A stretch of 64,000 nucleotides of DNA from Prauserella rugosa (GCF_000719975.1 NZ_JOIJ01000010.1:1-64000); one strand, 5' to 3'. Counted from the first letter of the stretch, positions 36,116 to 45,463 are shown. The notes: generated by a model from the sequence alone, not told the origin. Program-made: numbers and translations.

Positions 36116-37066
36116 TCAGGACGTCCTGGCGAACGTGTCGATCAACAACTCGGTCAGGAGCTCGGCGTTCGCGTCGAGGGCCACGTGAGCGTTCGCTGGC
36201 TGCGACGTGTCCGGGCGAACGTCGATCACCGTTCTCCCCAGGGTCGCAGCACCCGCCGTTTCGACCGCCACCGGAAGCGGACTGGTGCCAACGACATCGG
36301 GACGAACCAGGTACGCGGCGCAGACGACGTCGTGCACGGGCGCCACTCCCTCGTGGCCGGCCCCGGAGTAGGCATCGATGCGCCGTCCGACGAACCGCGC
36401 CGCAGCGGTTCCCGCCGGGGTGCCGAGTCCGGCGAGTTCCCGGCAGGCATCACGGGTGATGCCTGCGCGGTGCGTGGCATCCAGCGTCACCAATGTCAGC
36501 TTCGGGAATCCGGCAGCCAGAACCATCGCGGTGGCTTCCGGGTCTGCCCAGATGTTGAACTCTGCGGAGGCCGTCACGTTCGCCGTCGCGTGGCCGCCAC
36601 CCATGATCACGATCTCGTCGACCCGACCGGTCAGTTCGGGGTCCAGAGCGATCGCGGCGGCGATGTTGCTGAGCGGTCCGACGGCGACCAAGGTGACGGG
36701 CTCGGCCGCGGCGCGCAACGTCTCGATCAGGTACTCGACCCCACCCTGGGACTGCGCTCGGCTGCTCGGCGCCGGAATGTCGAGCGCCTTCCCATGAGGA
36801 TCGTCCGCGCCGTCAGAAACGAAATGCCGAGCCGAGGGAAATTCGGTTCGCACGATCGGCCTCGACAACCCGGGATGCACGGGTATCCCGGAACAGCCAA
36901 TCCAGTCCAGGACACGCAAGGTGTTGTCGGTCGTGTTGTCGAGGGGCACGTTGCCGTTGACCGTCGTCACGCCCATGAGATCGAGATCAGGATGCAGAGC
37001 CGCGAACATGAGCGCCACGGCGTCGTCCGTGCCTGTATCCACGTCCATGATCAGCTTGCGCGTCAT
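36116..37066 (-). CDS. Inosine-uridine-preferring nucleoside hydrolase
   Basis: Hydrolyses the N-glycosidic bond of ribonucleosides to base and ribose. 316 residues with the calcium-binding signature LIMDVDTGTDDA (D8, D10, D14, D15), TTVNGNVPLDNTTDN, VAVGPLSNIA and IMGGGHATANVTASAEFNIWADPEA. The substrate range (IunH/RihA type) cannot be told from sequence. It lies 39 bp before the MNT gene on the same strand, so the two may be cotranscribed. The 172-bp upstream region contains variant array 4. Confidence 0.93.
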   Translation of the reverse strand: MTRKLIMDVDTGTDDAVALMFAALHPDLDLMGVTTVNGNVPLDNTTDNTLRVLDWIGCSGIPVHPGLSRPIVRTEFPSARHFVSDGADDPHGKALDIPAPSSRAQSQGGVEYLIETLRAAAEPVTLVAVGPLSNIAAAIALDPELTGRVDEIVIMGGGHATANVTASAEFNIWADPEATAMVLAAGFPKLTLVTLDATHRAGITRDACRELAGLGTPAGTAAARFVGRRIDAYSGAGHEGVAPVHDVVCAAYLVRPDVVGTSPLPVAVETAGAATLGRTVIDVRPDTSQPANAHVALDANAELLTELLIDTFARTS

Positions 37067-37132
37067 CGAACCTCCTGACCGCGGACAAACAGCCGGACTT
37101 TAACCGCCGCGCGTACCGACGGCAACGAAGTC

Positions 37133-37236
37133 CAACATGCCCCCTGGAACGCCAACACGGCCACACGAGACGCTCACACGGCGCCCTGGAACGCCAACAC
37201 GGGCGCTTCGGGTGCGGACACGGGCACGCGGGTCAG
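37133..37236 (+). repeat. 21-bp repeat array 4, diverged (5 units)
   Basis: Cores related to CAACACG begin at 37133 (CAACATG), 37153, 37174 (TCACACG), 37195 and 37216 (GGACACG), spaced 20, 21, 21 and 21 bp. Unlike the other arrays the core is preceded by CGC or ACGC and extended by one C (GCCAACACG). It fills the gap between the nucleoside hydrolase start and the exonuclease stop. Confidence 0.8.
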
Positions 37237-37238
37237 GC

Positions 37239-38042
37239 CTAGGGGGCCCAGTCGAACGTCGCCGTCACGGGGGCGTGGTCGGACCAACGCTTGTCGTAGG
37301 AGTCGGCACGTTCGACGACCACCGAGGTGCACGCCTGTGCCAGGCGCGGCGTCGCCGCGACGTAGTCGATCCGCCAACCGGAGTCGTTGTCGAATGCCTT
37401 CCCGCGGTACGACCACCACGTGTACGGGCCGGGACCGTCCGGATCGAGTTCCCGCTGCACGTCGACGTATCCGGCCTCACCGAACACGCGACCCATCCAT
37501 TCCCGTTCCTCCGGCAGGAAACCCGAGTTCTTCCTGTTGCCCTTCCAGTTCTTCAGGTCGCTCTCGGCGTGCGCGATGTTCCAGTCGCCCATGACGACCA
37601 CCTCGCGCCCGTCGGCGGCCGCCTTCTCCCTCAGCTCGACCAGATACGGCAGGAAGACGTCGAGAAACCGCTGCTTCTCCTCCTGCCTCGGGGTGCCGAC
37701 CTCGCCGCTCGGCAGATACAGGCTCGCCACGACGACACCGGGCAGTTCCATCTCCACGTACCGGCCGCTCGCCTCGAACTCGGGGGCGCCGAAACCGATC
37801 CGCGTGGCCTCCGGCTCGACGCGGCTGTACAACGTCGCACCGTTGCGGCCCTTGACCTCGCACACCGCGTGCGCCGCGTGCCACCCCTCGGGCTCGACCA
37901 GGTCCTTCGGGATCGCGGCGAGATCGGCACGCACCTCCTGGCAGGCGACGACGTCCGCGGACGTCTGCCCGAACCACTCGGTGAAACCCTTCTTCGCCGC
38001 TGCGCGGATGCCGTTGACGTTGACGGTGGAGACGGTGAACAC
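37239..38042 (-). CDS. xth: Exodeoxyribonuclease III
   Basis: AP endonuclease and 3'-5' exonuclease of base-excision repair. 267 residues of the endonuclease/exonuclease/phosphatase fold: TVNVNGIRAAAKKGF, VVACQEVRAD (metal-binding Glu), YSRVEPEATRIGFG, VVVMGDWNIAH (catalytic Asp-Asn), WRIDYV and WSDHAPVTATF (catalytic Asp-His). GTG 38042 matches the family start (FTVSTVNVNG); a GTG seven codons upstream is possible. It runs from just after the SH3 gene toward array 4. Confidence 0.94.
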   Translation of the reverse strand: MFTVSTVNVNGIRAAAKKGFTEWFGQTSADVVACQEVRADLAAIPKDLVEPEGWHAAHAVCEVKGRNGATLYSRVEPEATRIGFGAPEFEASGRYVEMELPGVVVASLYLPSGEVGTPRQEEKQRFLDVFLPYLVELREKAAADGREVVVMGDWNIAHAESDLKNWKGNRKNSGFLPEEREWMGRVFGEAGYVDVQRELDPDGPGPYTWWSYRGKAFDNDSGWRIDYVAATPRLAQACTSVVVERADSYDKRWSDHAPVTATFDWAP

Positions 38043-38084
38043 GCCTAGCAGGGTAATCCGCACCCCCGACAGATCAGCCGCGAG

Positions 38085-38414
38085 TCAGCAGGAGGAGCCG
38101 TCCGCGGGCTGCAGGAAGTCGTCGGCCGCCCAGCGGCCCTCGGCCAGCTTGCGGAAGCCGTCGCGCACCTCGCCGGTGGCCTCGGTCTCGGAGTCCTGTT
38201 CGAGGGAGTCGACGACCGGGTCGCCTGTGGACGGTCCCGACCGCACGTTCAGCGCATCGGCGTCGACAACCATCGTGCACTCGCCGGAACCGGACTCGCC
38301 GCCCGAGCCCTCGGCCTCCGAGCTGAGTTCTCCGCCCGTGACCGCGTACAGCACGATCACCGCGATCAACGCCGCGAGGATGATCAACGCCCGCTTCGGG
38401 ATGCCGAGTACCAC
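38085..38414 (-). CDS. Membrane-anchored SH3-domain protein
   Basis: 109 residues: N-terminal membrane anchor (ALIILAALIAVIVLYAV), a Gly/Ser/Glu linker, then a bacterial SH3-like domain with the diagnostic ALNVRSGPSTGDPVVDSL and a GRWAADDFLQ end. Two cysteines (ECTMVV, SSC terminal) may form a disulfide. Such domains usually bind cell-wall peptides; the ligand is unknown. GTG 38414 is preceded by GGAG 5-6 nt upstream. Same strand as the exonuclease gene, 42 bp away. Confidence 0.8.
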   Translation of the reverse strand: MVLGIPKRALIILAALIAVIVLYAVTGGELSSEAEGSGGESGSGECTMVVDADALNVRSGPSTGDPVVDSLEQDSETEATGEVRDGFRKLAEGRWAADDFLQPADGSSC

Positions 38415-38560
38415 GAGTGCTCCTTACAGACCGCCGACACGCACTCCGTCGAGCAGGGTACGGGCCCGTTTTTCGGCGACGACAGGTCCGGACGTCGCAA
38501 CCACTCGTGTTGGCGAACCGCAGCCACGCAGAGCGACCGAACCCGCCCCGAGACGGCGAA

Positions 38561-38595
38561 AGGGCCGTGGGTGCCCGCCCCGCACTCACGGCCCT
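38561..38595 (-). terminator. idh terminator hairpin
   Basis: AGGGCCGTG and CACGGCCCT form a 9-bp stem with a 17-nt loop, about 50 bp beyond the idh stop. The minus strand continues TTCGCC, a poor T tract. Confidence 0.6.
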
Positions 38596-38645
38596 CGTCG
38601 CCGAAGGGACGCCGCCGAGACGGCGTCACCGGAAGATCGGCCAGG

Positions 38646-39869
38646 TCAGCCCTGGGCCATCTTCTTCTGGAGGTTCTCGTCCAGCGTGGCGAGGAACTCC
38701 TCGGTGGTCTGGAACGGCGTGTCCCCGCCGACCAGCAGCGCCAGGTCCTTGGTCATCTTGCCGCTCTCGACGGACTCGATGACGACCTGCTCGAGCTTGT
38801 TGGCAAAGCCGACCAGCTCGGAGTTGCCGTCCAGCTTGCCGCGGTGCTCGAGACCACGGGTCCAGGCAAAGATCGACGCGATCGGGTTGGTCGAGGTCGG
38901 CTTGCCCTGCTGGTGCTGGCGGTAGTGCCGGGTCACCGTGCCGTGCGCGGCCTCGGCCTCGACGGTGCGGCCGTCCGGCGTGCGCAGCACGGACGTCATC
39001 AGACCGAGCGAACCGTAACCCTGGGCGACGGTGTCCGACTGGACGTCGCCGTCGTAGTTCTTGCAGGCCCAGACGTAGCCGCCGTCCCACTTGAGCGACG
39101 CGGCGACCATGTCGTCGATCAGCCGGTGCTCGTAGGTCAGGCCCTTCGCCTCGAAGTCGGCCTTGAACTCCTTCTCGTAGATCTCCTCGAAGGTGTCCTT
39201 GAACATGCCGTCGTAGGCCTTGAGGATCGTGTTCTTGGTCGACATGTAGACCGGGTAGCCCCGGTCGAGGCCGTACTGCAGCGAAGCGCGCGCGAAGTCC
39301 TCGATCGACTTGCGGTAGTTGTACATCCCCATCGCGACACCGCCGCCCTCGGGGAAGTTCGCGACCTCGAACTCCATCGGCTCGGAGCCGTCCGCGGGCG
39401 TGTAGGTCATCGTGACCGTGCCGGGGCCGGGAACCTTGAAGTCGGTGGCCTTGTACTGGTCACCGTGGGCGTGGCGGCCGACGATCACCGGCTTGGTCCA
39501 GCCGGGCACCAACCGCGGGATGTTCTGGATGACGATCGGCTCGCGGAAGATGACGCCACCGAGGATGTTGCGGATCGTGCCGTTCGGGCTCCGCCACATC
39601 TTCTTGAGACCGAACTCCTCGACGCGGGCCTCGTCCGGCGTGATCGTGGCGCACTTGACGCCGACGCCGTGCTTGTTGATGGCGTTCGCCGCGTCGACCG
39701 TGATCTGGTCGTCGGTCCTGTCGCGCTCTTCGATCCCCAGGTCGTAGTACTCGAGGTTCACGTCGAGGTACGGGTGGATCAGCTTGTCCTTGATGAACTG
39801 CCAGATGATGCGGGTCATCTCGTCGCCGTCGAGTTCGACGACTGTGCCCTCGACCTTGATCTTGGCCAT
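38646..39869 (-). CDS. idh: NADP-dependent isocitrate dehydrogenase, dimeric
   Basis: Oxidative decarboxylation of isocitrate to 2-oxoglutarate with NADPH formation. The 407-residue protein is of the eukaryotic-like homodimeric type (as M. tuberculosis Icd1): [39 protein letters not shown] (isocitrate site), [19 protein letters not shown] (metal Asp residues) and [18 protein letters not shown] (NADP site). ATG 39869 is used because the 43 extra codons upstream do not resemble the family. AGAGGAG lies about 13 nt upstream. Two dyad elements sit in the upstream region. Confidence 0.97.
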   Translation of the reverse strand: MAKIKVEGTVVELDGDEMTRIIWQFIKDKLIHPYLDVNLEYYDLGIEERDRTDDQITVDAANAINKHGVGVKCATITPDEARVEEFGLKKMWRSPNGTIRNILGGVIFREPIVIQNIPRLVPGWTKPVIVGRHAHGDQYKATDFKVPGPGTVTMTYTPADGSEPMEFEVANFPEGGGVAMGMYNYRKSIEDFARASLQYGLDRGYPVYMSTKNTILKAYDGMFKDTFEEIYEKEFKADFEAKGLTYEHRLIDDMVAASLKWDGGYVWACKNYDGDVQSDTVAQGYGSLGLMTSVLRTPDGRTVEAEAAHGTVTRHYRQHQQGKPTSTNPIASIFAWTRGLEHRGKLDGNSELVGFANKLEQVVIESVESGKMTKDLALLVGGDTPFQTTEEFLATLDENLQKKMAQG

Positions 39870-39988
39870 GAGCGGCGGCGCTCCTCTCGCTGTTCGCGTC
39901 GCGGGTCTCGCGTTCGTCTTCGCCTGATACCGCTGCGCATTCGCCATGACGCCGTCGGGTGCGGGAAATCCATCCCACACCAATGCGT

Positions 39989-40050
39989 AGCGGTACAAGC
40001 GTACTGCTGGATTAGCACTGGTCCCGGCGCCCCCTGGTTACTCATGAGTA
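39989..40050. promoter_or_regulatory. Two dyad elements upstream of idh
   Basis: In the 406-bp divergent gap between idh and the F420 oxidoreductase gene, AGCGGTAC-AAGC-GTACTGCT (39989-40008) is a 20-bp near-palindrome with one mismatch pair, and TACTCATGAGTA (40039-40050) is a perfect 12-bp palindrome of the kind bound by TetR-type repressors. Either could control idh, about 120-180 bp away, or the divergent gene. The rest of the gap shows no gene. Confidence 0.5.
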
Positions 40051-40275
40051 GAAACTCCGGACCCACAGCGACGCCGACAAAGAGCAGCTCACCACGCAAT
40101 CTACGTGTCTCCCACAGGGCTTCACAGGTACGTGCGGACCAACGCCTCCGTGGGATCGGACACGCCCGATACGCCCCGAATGCCCCGACCGCCGGGGCAC
40201 CACTGCAGGCGGCGTTTCCGGCAGCCTTTCCCCGCCGCTCCGGCACCGTGTACCGGCCGGCACGGGGATGCTGTG

Positions 40276-41127
40276 ATGGGCGGCATGCGCCTGGGAATCA
40301 AGACCAAGCCCGAACACACGCCGTGGCCGGACCTGCTCGACACCTGGCGGGCGGCCGACGACATCGAACTGTTCGAGTCCGCGTGGAACTGGGACCACTT
40401 CTATCCGCTCTCGGGCGACCTCACGGCCCCGAACTACGAGGCGTGGACGATGCTGGCGGCCATGGCGCAGGCGACCCGGCGCATCCGACTCGGCTGCCAG
40501 GTCACCGGCATGATCTACCGGCACCCCGCACTGCTGGCCAACATGGCCGCCACCACGGACGTCATCTCGGCAGGACGTCTCGAGATCGGTCTCGGCGCGG
40601 GGTGGATGCAGCAGGAGTGCGACGCCTACGGCATCGAGCTGCCGCCACTGCGCGAACGGTTCGACCGGTTCGACGAGGGCGTGCAGGCGATCATCGGCCT
40701 GCTGAGCGAGCAGTCCGTGACGTTCCACGGCACGCACGTACGCCTCACCGACGCCCACTGTGAACCGAAGCCGGTGCAGCGCCCGCACCCGCCGATCGTC
40801 ATCGGCGGCAAGGGACCCCGGCGCACGTTGCGCGCGGCAGCGCGGTGGGCGCAGCAGTGGCACGCGGGTGCGCAGTCCCCGCAGCACTGGTTGCAGCTCA
40901 AGGACGTCCTGCTCGGCCACTGCGCCGACGTGGGCCGCGACCCCGCGGAGATCACGTGCTCGGTGAACGTGCGCGTGCACGCCGAGACGGGCATCGGTCC
41001 CGCGGTCGAGGAGGCGGCCGGCTACCGCGAGGCAGGCGCCGACCTCGTCGTGTTCAACCTCCCCCACCACGTTCCCGCCGGCTACCTCGAGCGGCTGGCC
41101 GCCGAGGCTGCACCGCTGACGGAATGA
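40276..41127 (+). CDS. LLM-class F420-dependent oxidoreductase
   Basis: 283-residue TIM-barrel enzyme of the luciferase-like family, closest in appearance to the Rv1855c group of F420-dependent oxidoreductases: MRLGIKTKPEHTPWPDLLDT, FESAWNWDHFYPLSGD, RRIRLGCQVTGMIYRHPALL, GRLEIGLGAGWMQQE and PHPPIVIGGKGPRRTLR. The substrate is unknown. ATG 40276 (MGGMRLG) is used; ATG 40285 is equally possible. The cofactor precursor is made by FbiC encoded 5 kb away. Confidence 0.88.
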   Translation: MGGMRLGIKTKPEHTPWPDLLDTWRAADDIELFESAWNWDHFYPLSGDLTAPNYEAWTMLAAMAQATRRIRLGCQVTGMIYRHPALLANMAATTDVISAGRLEIGLGAGWMQQECDAYGIELPPLRERFDRFDEGVQAIIGLLSEQSVTFHGTHVRLTDAHCEPKPVQRPHPPIVIGGKGPRRTLRAAARWAQQWHAGAQSPQHWLQLKDVLLGHCADVGRDPAEITCSVNVRVHAETGIGPAVEEAAGYREAGADLVVFNLPHHVPAGYLERLAAEAAPLTE

Positions 41128-41237
41128 GTCCTCGGCCCACCCCCGACAGCCGCTCGCCGTGATCGACTCGCCGCTGCCGTTTTCGCGGCCTACGCTCGAC
41201 GGACACGGCCAGCTCCAGCGACGGAGGTGAACGACTC

Positions 41238-41438
41238 GTGCGCGCAGCAGTCGGCGACCGGATCACGGTCCACGGCCGGGTCGTGGGCGATACCGAACGA
41301 CAGGGCGAGATCATCGAGGTCCGGGGCGACGAGGGGCGCCCGCCGTTTCTCGTGCGGTTCTCCGACGGGAACGAACGGCTCGTGTTCCCCGGACCCGACT
41401 GCGAGGTCGACTCCGCCCGCACCGACACCGGGGCCTGA
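41238..41438 (+). CDS. DUF1918 protein
   Basis: A 66-residue single-domain protein: RAAVGDRITVHGRVVGDTER, GEIIEVRGDEGRPPFLVRFSDG and a GPDCEV end match DUF1918, a small beta-rich (SH3-barrel-like) actinobacterial family of unknown function. The GTG start is supported by GGAGGT upstream (ACGGAGGTGAACGACTC). It is codirectional with the F420 oxidoreductase 110 bp upstream and is followed by an 11-bp-stem inverted repeat. Confidence 0.85.
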   Translation: MRAAVGDRITVHGRVVGDTERQGEIIEVRGDEGRPPFLVRFSDGNERLVFPGPDCEVDSARTDTGA

Positions 41439-41455
41439 CCGGCCCAACGGGTGCG

Positions 41456-41498
41456 CGATCGCCACGTCCCCGCGTTACATCACGGGCCGTGGCGATCG
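41456..41498 (+). terminator. Inverted repeat after DUF1918 gene
   Basis: CGATCGCCACG and CGTGGCGATCG pair perfectly (11 bp) across a 21-nt loop, 17 bp after the DUF1918 stop. Probably a terminator, although it lacks a T tract. Confidence 0.5.
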
Positions 41499-41567
41499 TC
41501 ACCGCGCGTAGCCCGAAAGCCGGGATGACATCGGCCGACGAGGTCGTTCACACTTGATGACAGGGCA

Positions 41568-41789
41568 GTGAGCCGCGACGAAGCGCGGAATGCTGTTCTT
41601 TTTTTACGACCTGTACTTGAACGATCCAGCACGGCTGCGTTCCGACTGTCCTGGCTCGTTCGTGGCGACCTCGACCGCCGACGACCGTGGCCGCCATTCG
41701 GGCCGGTGTCCCCGCACCCGTACCAGAGCCCGAGCCTCGTTCCCCGCCCTCCCGACCCTTCTTCCCCGAGAGGAGAACTGTGCCTGTAG
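41568..41789 (+). CDS. Possible leader ORF overlapping the MFS start
   Basis: A 73-codon ORF starting at GTG 41568 (MSRDEARNAVLFLRPVLERS, then an Arg/Trp/Pro-rich tail with RRRPWPPFGP) ends at 41789, 10 bp inside the exporter gene that begins at 41780. Inducible exporters of this type often have translated leaders that control them. The weak upstream ribosome site (CAGGGCA) and lack of homologues make this tentative. It occupies most of the otherwise unexplained 341-bp gap, along with the inverted repeat at 41456. Confidence 0.3.
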   Translation: MSRDEARNAVLFLRPVLERSSTAAFRLSWLVRGDLDRRRPWPPFGPVSPHPYQSPSLVPRPPDPSSPRGELCL

Positions 41790-42985
41790 CGCTGCTCGCG
41801 CTGGCCATCGGTGCCTTCGGTATCGGTACGACCGAGTTCGTGATGATGGGCGTACTGCCCCAGGCCGCCGCGGACTTCGGGGTCTCCATCCCGGCCGCCG
41901 GCCACCTGATCTCCGCCTACGCCCTGGGCGTGGTGGTCGGCGCTCCCCTGCTCACCGCGGTCGCCGTGCGGCTTCCGCGCAAGACGATGTTGATGGCGAT
42001 GATGGGCCTGTTCGTCGCAGGCAACGCCCTGTTCGTGCTCTCCCCCAACCACGACCTGGGTGTGTTGTTCCGCTTCGTCGCCGGACTGCCCCACGGGGCG
42101 TTCTTCGGCGCAGGCGCCGTCGTCGCCGCCAGCCTGGTCGGCCCCGGCCAGAAGGCCAGGGCCGTCTCGATGATGTTCATGGGCCTGACGCTGGCCAACG
42201 TGCTCGGCGTCCCCCTCGGCACGCTGCTCGGCCAGCAGTTCGGCTGGCGGGCCACGTTCGCGGTGGTGGCGCTGATCGGCCTGGCCGCGCTGGCCGCCGT
42301 GGCCAAGCTCGTACCGCACCAGGGCAAGCCCGCGGGTGCCTCGCTGCGCGGCGAGGTCGCGGCGTTCCGCAAGCCGCAGGTGTGGCTCGCACTGGCCATC
42401 GTCACGTTCGGCATGGGCGGCGGTTTCGCGTGCCTGAGCTACGTGACCCCGATGATGACCGACGTCGCCGGGTTCGCCCCCGCCACCGTGACGCTCCTGC
42501 TGTCGCTGGCCGGGGTCGGCATGACCCTGGGCAACTTCCTCGGCGGCCGTCTGGCCGACCACAACCCGACGCCCGCGCTGTGCGGCGCCCTCGCCGCACT
42601 GGCGGTCGTGCTGGCCGCGTTCACCGTCACCGCGGGCAGCAAGGTCGGCGCCACCGTGACGATCTTCCTGGTCGGCATGACCTCGTTCATGGTCGGCCCG
42701 ATCCTGCAGGCCAGGGTGATGGAGAAGGCGGGCGGCAGCCCGTCGCTGGTGTCGGCGGCGATCCAGTCGGCCTTCAACATCGCCAACTCGATCGGCGCCT
42801 ACCTGGGTGGGCTCGTCATCGCGGGCGGGCTCGGCCTCGTGTCGCCGAACGTGGTCGGCGCGCTGCTGGCCGCGCTGGGCCTGAGCCTGGCCGTCGTCGC
42901 GGCGCTGGTCGAGCGTCGTGAGCGCGCGGCGGCACCGGCACCGGCGCCGGCTCCAGCACCGGTCGAGGAGCCCGTACCGGCCTGA
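41780..42985 (+). CDS. MFS exporter (DHA1; Cmx/AraJ-like)
   Basis: 401-residue, 12-helix antiporter. FGIGTTEFVMMGVLPQAAAD opens the protein exactly as in arabinose/chloramphenicol-type exporters; AVRLPRKTMLMAMM is the A-motif loop, and GLTLANVLGVPLGTLLGQQF is motif C. The C-terminal tail is an Ala/Pro repeat (APAPAPAPAPVEEPVPA). GTG 41780 has GAGAGGAG 5-6 nt upstream. The substrate cannot be told; drug export is a family-level inference. An upstream leader ORF overlaps its start. Confidence 0.9.
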   Translation: MPVALLALAIGAFGIGTTEFVMMGVLPQAAADFGVSIPAAGHLISAYALGVVVGAPLLTAVAVRLPRKTMLMAMMGLFVAGNALFVLSPNHDLGVLFRFVAGLPHGAFFGAGAVVAASLVGPGQKARAVSMMFMGLTLANVLGVPLGTLLGQQFGWRATFAVVALIGLAALAAVAKLVPHQGKPAGASLRGEVAAFRKPQVWLALAIVTFGMGGGFACLSYVTPMMTDVAGFAPATVTLLLSLAGVGMTLGNFLGGRLADHNPTPALCGALAALAVVLAAFTVTAGSKVGATVTIFLVGMTSFMVGPILQARVMEKAGGSPSLVSAAIQSAFNIANSIGAYLGGLVIAGGLGLVSPNVVGALLAALGLSLAVVAALVERRERAAAPAPAPAPAPVEEPVPA

Positions 42986-43062
42986 GCAGCCGGTGGATCG
43001 AGTTCCACGCCGTCCTCCCGGGTGGCTTCACCGGACACCGTGCGCGGGTCGCCCCGTTCCGG

Positions 43063-43091
43063 GCGGCCCGCGCACACGTGTGTCGGGCCGC
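43063..43091. terminator. Hairpin between convergent exporter and DUF3017 genes
   Basis: GCGGCCCG and CGGGCCGC form an 8-bp stem; the loop contains the inner palindrome CACACGTGTG. It ends 2 bp before the DUF3017 stop and 78 bp after the exporter stop, so it could serve both. Confidence 0.55.
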
Positions 43092-43093
43092 GC

Positions 43094-43417
43094 TCAGCCG
43101 AAGGGCCCGCCGGTGATGGTCAGGGCGGCGAAGACGATCAGCCCGCCGAGGCCGACGTAACACAGCACGTCGACCGCACGACCGCGAATCTTGAGCATCC
43201 CGACCTGGGCGTCGGTGAGCATCGCGCGCAGCACGGCGGCGACCAGGAGCGCACCGCCGATCAGGGCCGTGCCCTGTCGCCAGTGGTACATGCCGATCCG
43301 CACCCCGCCCGCGAGGACGAGCAGGAAGACCACGGCCAGCGGCACGTGCACCAACCAGCCGCGGCCACCGGCATCGGGGTCGCGGCGCTCGGCGGGTCCC
43401 GGGGCAGGCGTGGTCAT
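43094..43417 (-). CDS. DUF3017 membrane protein
   Basis: 107 residues, three membrane helices (HVPLAVVFLLVLAGGVRIGMY; GTALIGGALLVAAVLRAML; AVDVLCYVGLGGLIVFAALTI). The segment GGVRIGMYHWRQGTALIGGA followed by LRAMLTDAQVGMLKIRGRAVD is diagnostic. The family normally lies directly downstream of folD (as Rv3355c), and here begins 2 bp after the folD stop. Function unknown. Confidence 0.88.
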   Translation of the reverse strand: MTTPAPGPAERRDPDAGGRGWLVHVPLAVVFLLVLAGGVRIGMYHWRQGTALIGGALLVAAVLRAMLTDAQVGMLKIRGRAVDVLCYVGLGGLIVFAALTITGGPFG

Positions 43418-43419
43418 GG

Positions 43420-44271
43420 TCAGCGAGCCGCGCGCTCGGCGGCCTCGACGACGTTGGACACGAGCATCGCCCTGGTCATCGGTCCCACACCGCCCGGATT
43501 GGGTGACAGGAAGCCGGCGACCTCCTCGACGCCCGGGGCGACGTCGCCGGCCAGCTTGCCGTCGACGCGGGAGACTCCGACGTCGAGCACCGCCGCACCC
43601 GGCTTGACCATGTCCGGCGTGATCAGCCCCGGCGAGCCGGCCGCCGCGACGACGATGTCGGCGCGGCTGACCTCCGCGGCCAGGTCACGCGTGCCCGTGT
43701 GGCACAGCGTCACGGTGGCGTTCTCACTCCGGCGCGTCAGCAGCAGGCCGATCGTGCGGCCCACGGTGATGCCGCGGCCGACGACCGCGACCCGCGCACC
43801 CTTCAGCGGCACGTCGTAGCGGCGCAGCAGCTCGATGATGCCGAGCGGCGTGCACGGCAACGAGCCCTCCTGGCCGAGCACGAGCCTGCCGAGGCTGATG
43901 GGGGCGAGCCCGTCGGCGTCCTTCTCCGGCGCGATGCGCTCGAGGATCGCGTTGGTGTCGATGTGCGCGGGCAGGGGCAGCTGCACGATGTAACCCGTGC
44001 ACGCCGGGTCGGCGTTCAGCTCGTCGACGACCTTCTCGAGCTCGGCCTGCGTCGTGTCCTCGGGCAGGTCCCGGCGGATGGAGTTGATGCCGACCTTCGT
44101 GCTGTCGGCGTGCTTCCACTTCACGTAGGAGTGCGAACCGGGGTCGTCGCCCACCAACACGGTGCCGAGTCCGGGCGTGATGCCCCGCTCGGCGAGTGCC
44201 GCGACCCGTGGGGTCAGCTCCGCGAAGATGGCTTCCTTGGTGGCCTTGCCGTCGAGAATCGTCGCCGTCAC
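43420..44271 (-). CDS. folD: Methylenetetrahydrofolate dehydrogenase / cyclohydrolase
   Basis: Bifunctional enzyme interconverting 5,10-methylene-, methenyl- and 10-formyl-tetrahydrofolate, supplying formyl groups for PurN and PurH. 283 residues: [14 protein letters not shown] (catalytic Lys), [40 protein letters not shown] (NADP site) and [16 protein letters not shown] 44271 overlaps the upstream transporter stop (GTGA), so translation is coupled. In many bacteria the NADP motif reads VVGRSxxVG; here GRGITVG replaces the Ser with Gly, as in several actinobacteria. Confidence 0.95.
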   Translation of the reverse strand: MTATILDGKATKEAIFAELTPRVAALAERGITPGLGTVLVGDDPGSHSYVKWKHADSTKVGINSIRRDLPEDTTQAELEKVVDELNADPACTGYIVQLPLPAHIDTNAILERIAPEKDADGLAPISLGRLVLGQEGSLPCTPLGIIELLRRYDVPLKGARVAVVGRGITVGRTIGLLLTRRSENATVTLCHTGTRDLAAEVSRADIVVAAAGSPGLITPDMVKPGAAVLDVGVSRVDGKLAGDVAPGVEEVAGFLSPNPGGVGPMTRAMLVSNVVEAAERAAR

Positions 44272-45326
44272 GAGGACAGTCTCCCAAACCGCCGGCCGCG
44301 TTTCCGCCCGCCCAGGGATGCGATGGCGATGGCGACCAACGCCACGCCGCACGCCACCACGGTCGAGACCGCCGGGCCCTCTCCTGCCGCGGGAATGAAC
44401 ACGTCCATCAACAGTGATCCGATGAGCTGACCCGCCACGGTGCTCAACCCGAGCAGCAGCACCCCGATCCACGAAACCACGAACGACGCCGTCGCGATGA
44501 ACACGATTCCGACCAGACCGCCGAGGTACAGCACCGGGTTCGCAGGCCACCCGTTCGGCGGCCCGTTCACGGCGAGGGACACCAGCCACGCCAGGACGAG
44601 CACCGTCGTGCCCGTCGTGAAGTTGACGAGCGCGGCGGTGAGCGCGCTGCCCGACACGGCGTTGACGTGCCCGTTGAACGCCTGCTGCACCGCCATCCCG
44701 GCTCCCGCCGCGAACGGCAGCGCGAGCATCGCGATGCGTGCGGGGTCGGCCTGTGCCGCGATGTCGCCCGCGAGCGCCCCGCCGACGGCGGCGACCGTCA
44801 GGGCCGCACCCGCCACCCGCAGCCAGGTGGTCGGCTCCTTGCCCGAAGGGCCAAGTCCGAACCGGTCGACGAACAGCCCGCTCACGGTCTGCCCCGCCAC
44901 GACGCCGACGGTGAACAGGGCGACCCCGATGACGCCGACGGTCAGCGACTGGCCGAGTACGTAGGCGGCGCCCGCGACACCGCCGAGGACGTGCCACGGA
45001 CGCAACGTGCCCGAGCGCAACGCGCCGAGGGCGGTGCGGGTACCCGCGCGCATCGACCGGGATATCGCGAGCCAGCAGAGCAGGAGCACCAGTCCGCCGC
45101 CGAACGAGACGACGGCGGCGAGTGCCGAGTCGCCCAGTTCGACACTGAGCTGACCGTTGACCCGTGCCTGGACCGACATCCCCATGCCGGCGGATACGGC
45201 AAGGACCGCACCCCACACCCGCCGGGCGGTTGACGTGCTTGCTGTCGATGTGTCCGGATCGCGCATTCGATCCGTACTGGCGGTAGCCATCGCGTGCCAT
45301 TGTGCGCCCCCACCCGCACGGGGCAT
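44268..45326 (-). CDS. DMT-family transporter, YdcZ-like (DUF606 pair)
   Basis: 352 residues with ten hydrophobic segments in two similar halves. [22 protein letters not shown] and [20 protein letters not shown] each show the QARVN/QQAFNG motif that starts a DUF606 unit. Substrate unknown. The ATG at 45326 is chosen because GAGGAGG lies 8 nt upstream, giving a 46-residue hydrophilic N-terminus; shorter starts at 45290 or 45266 lack such a site. The stop overlaps the folD start. Confidence 0.85.
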   Translation of the reverse strand: MPRAGGGAQWHAMATASTDRMRDPDTSTASTSTARRVWGAVLAVSAGMGMSVQARVNGQLSVELGDSALAAVVSFGGGLVLLLCWLAISRSMRAGTRTALGALRSGTLRPWHVLGGVAGAAYVLGQSLTVGVIGVALFTVGVVAGQTVSGLFVDRFGLGPSGKEPTTWLRVAGAALTVAAVGGALAGDIAAQADPARIAMLALPFAAGAGMAVQQAFNGHVNAVSGSALTAALVNFTTGTTVLVLAWLVSLAVNGPPNGWPANPVLYLGGLVGIVFIATASFVVSWIGVLLLGLSTVAGQLIGSLLMDVFIPAAGEGPAVSTVVACGVALVAIAIASLGGRKRGRRFGRLSS

Positions 45327-45463
45327 CCCGACCACCTCCTCGGGTGTGTTCGCTCCCACTCTGCGCATGTCAGGGCCGCTGACGGGCCTGCAACGGGGTG
45401 GAACCGACCGCGGATATCGGCGGCGGCCGTGCATTCGGGAAACGGATTAGTCAAGATGTGGGC

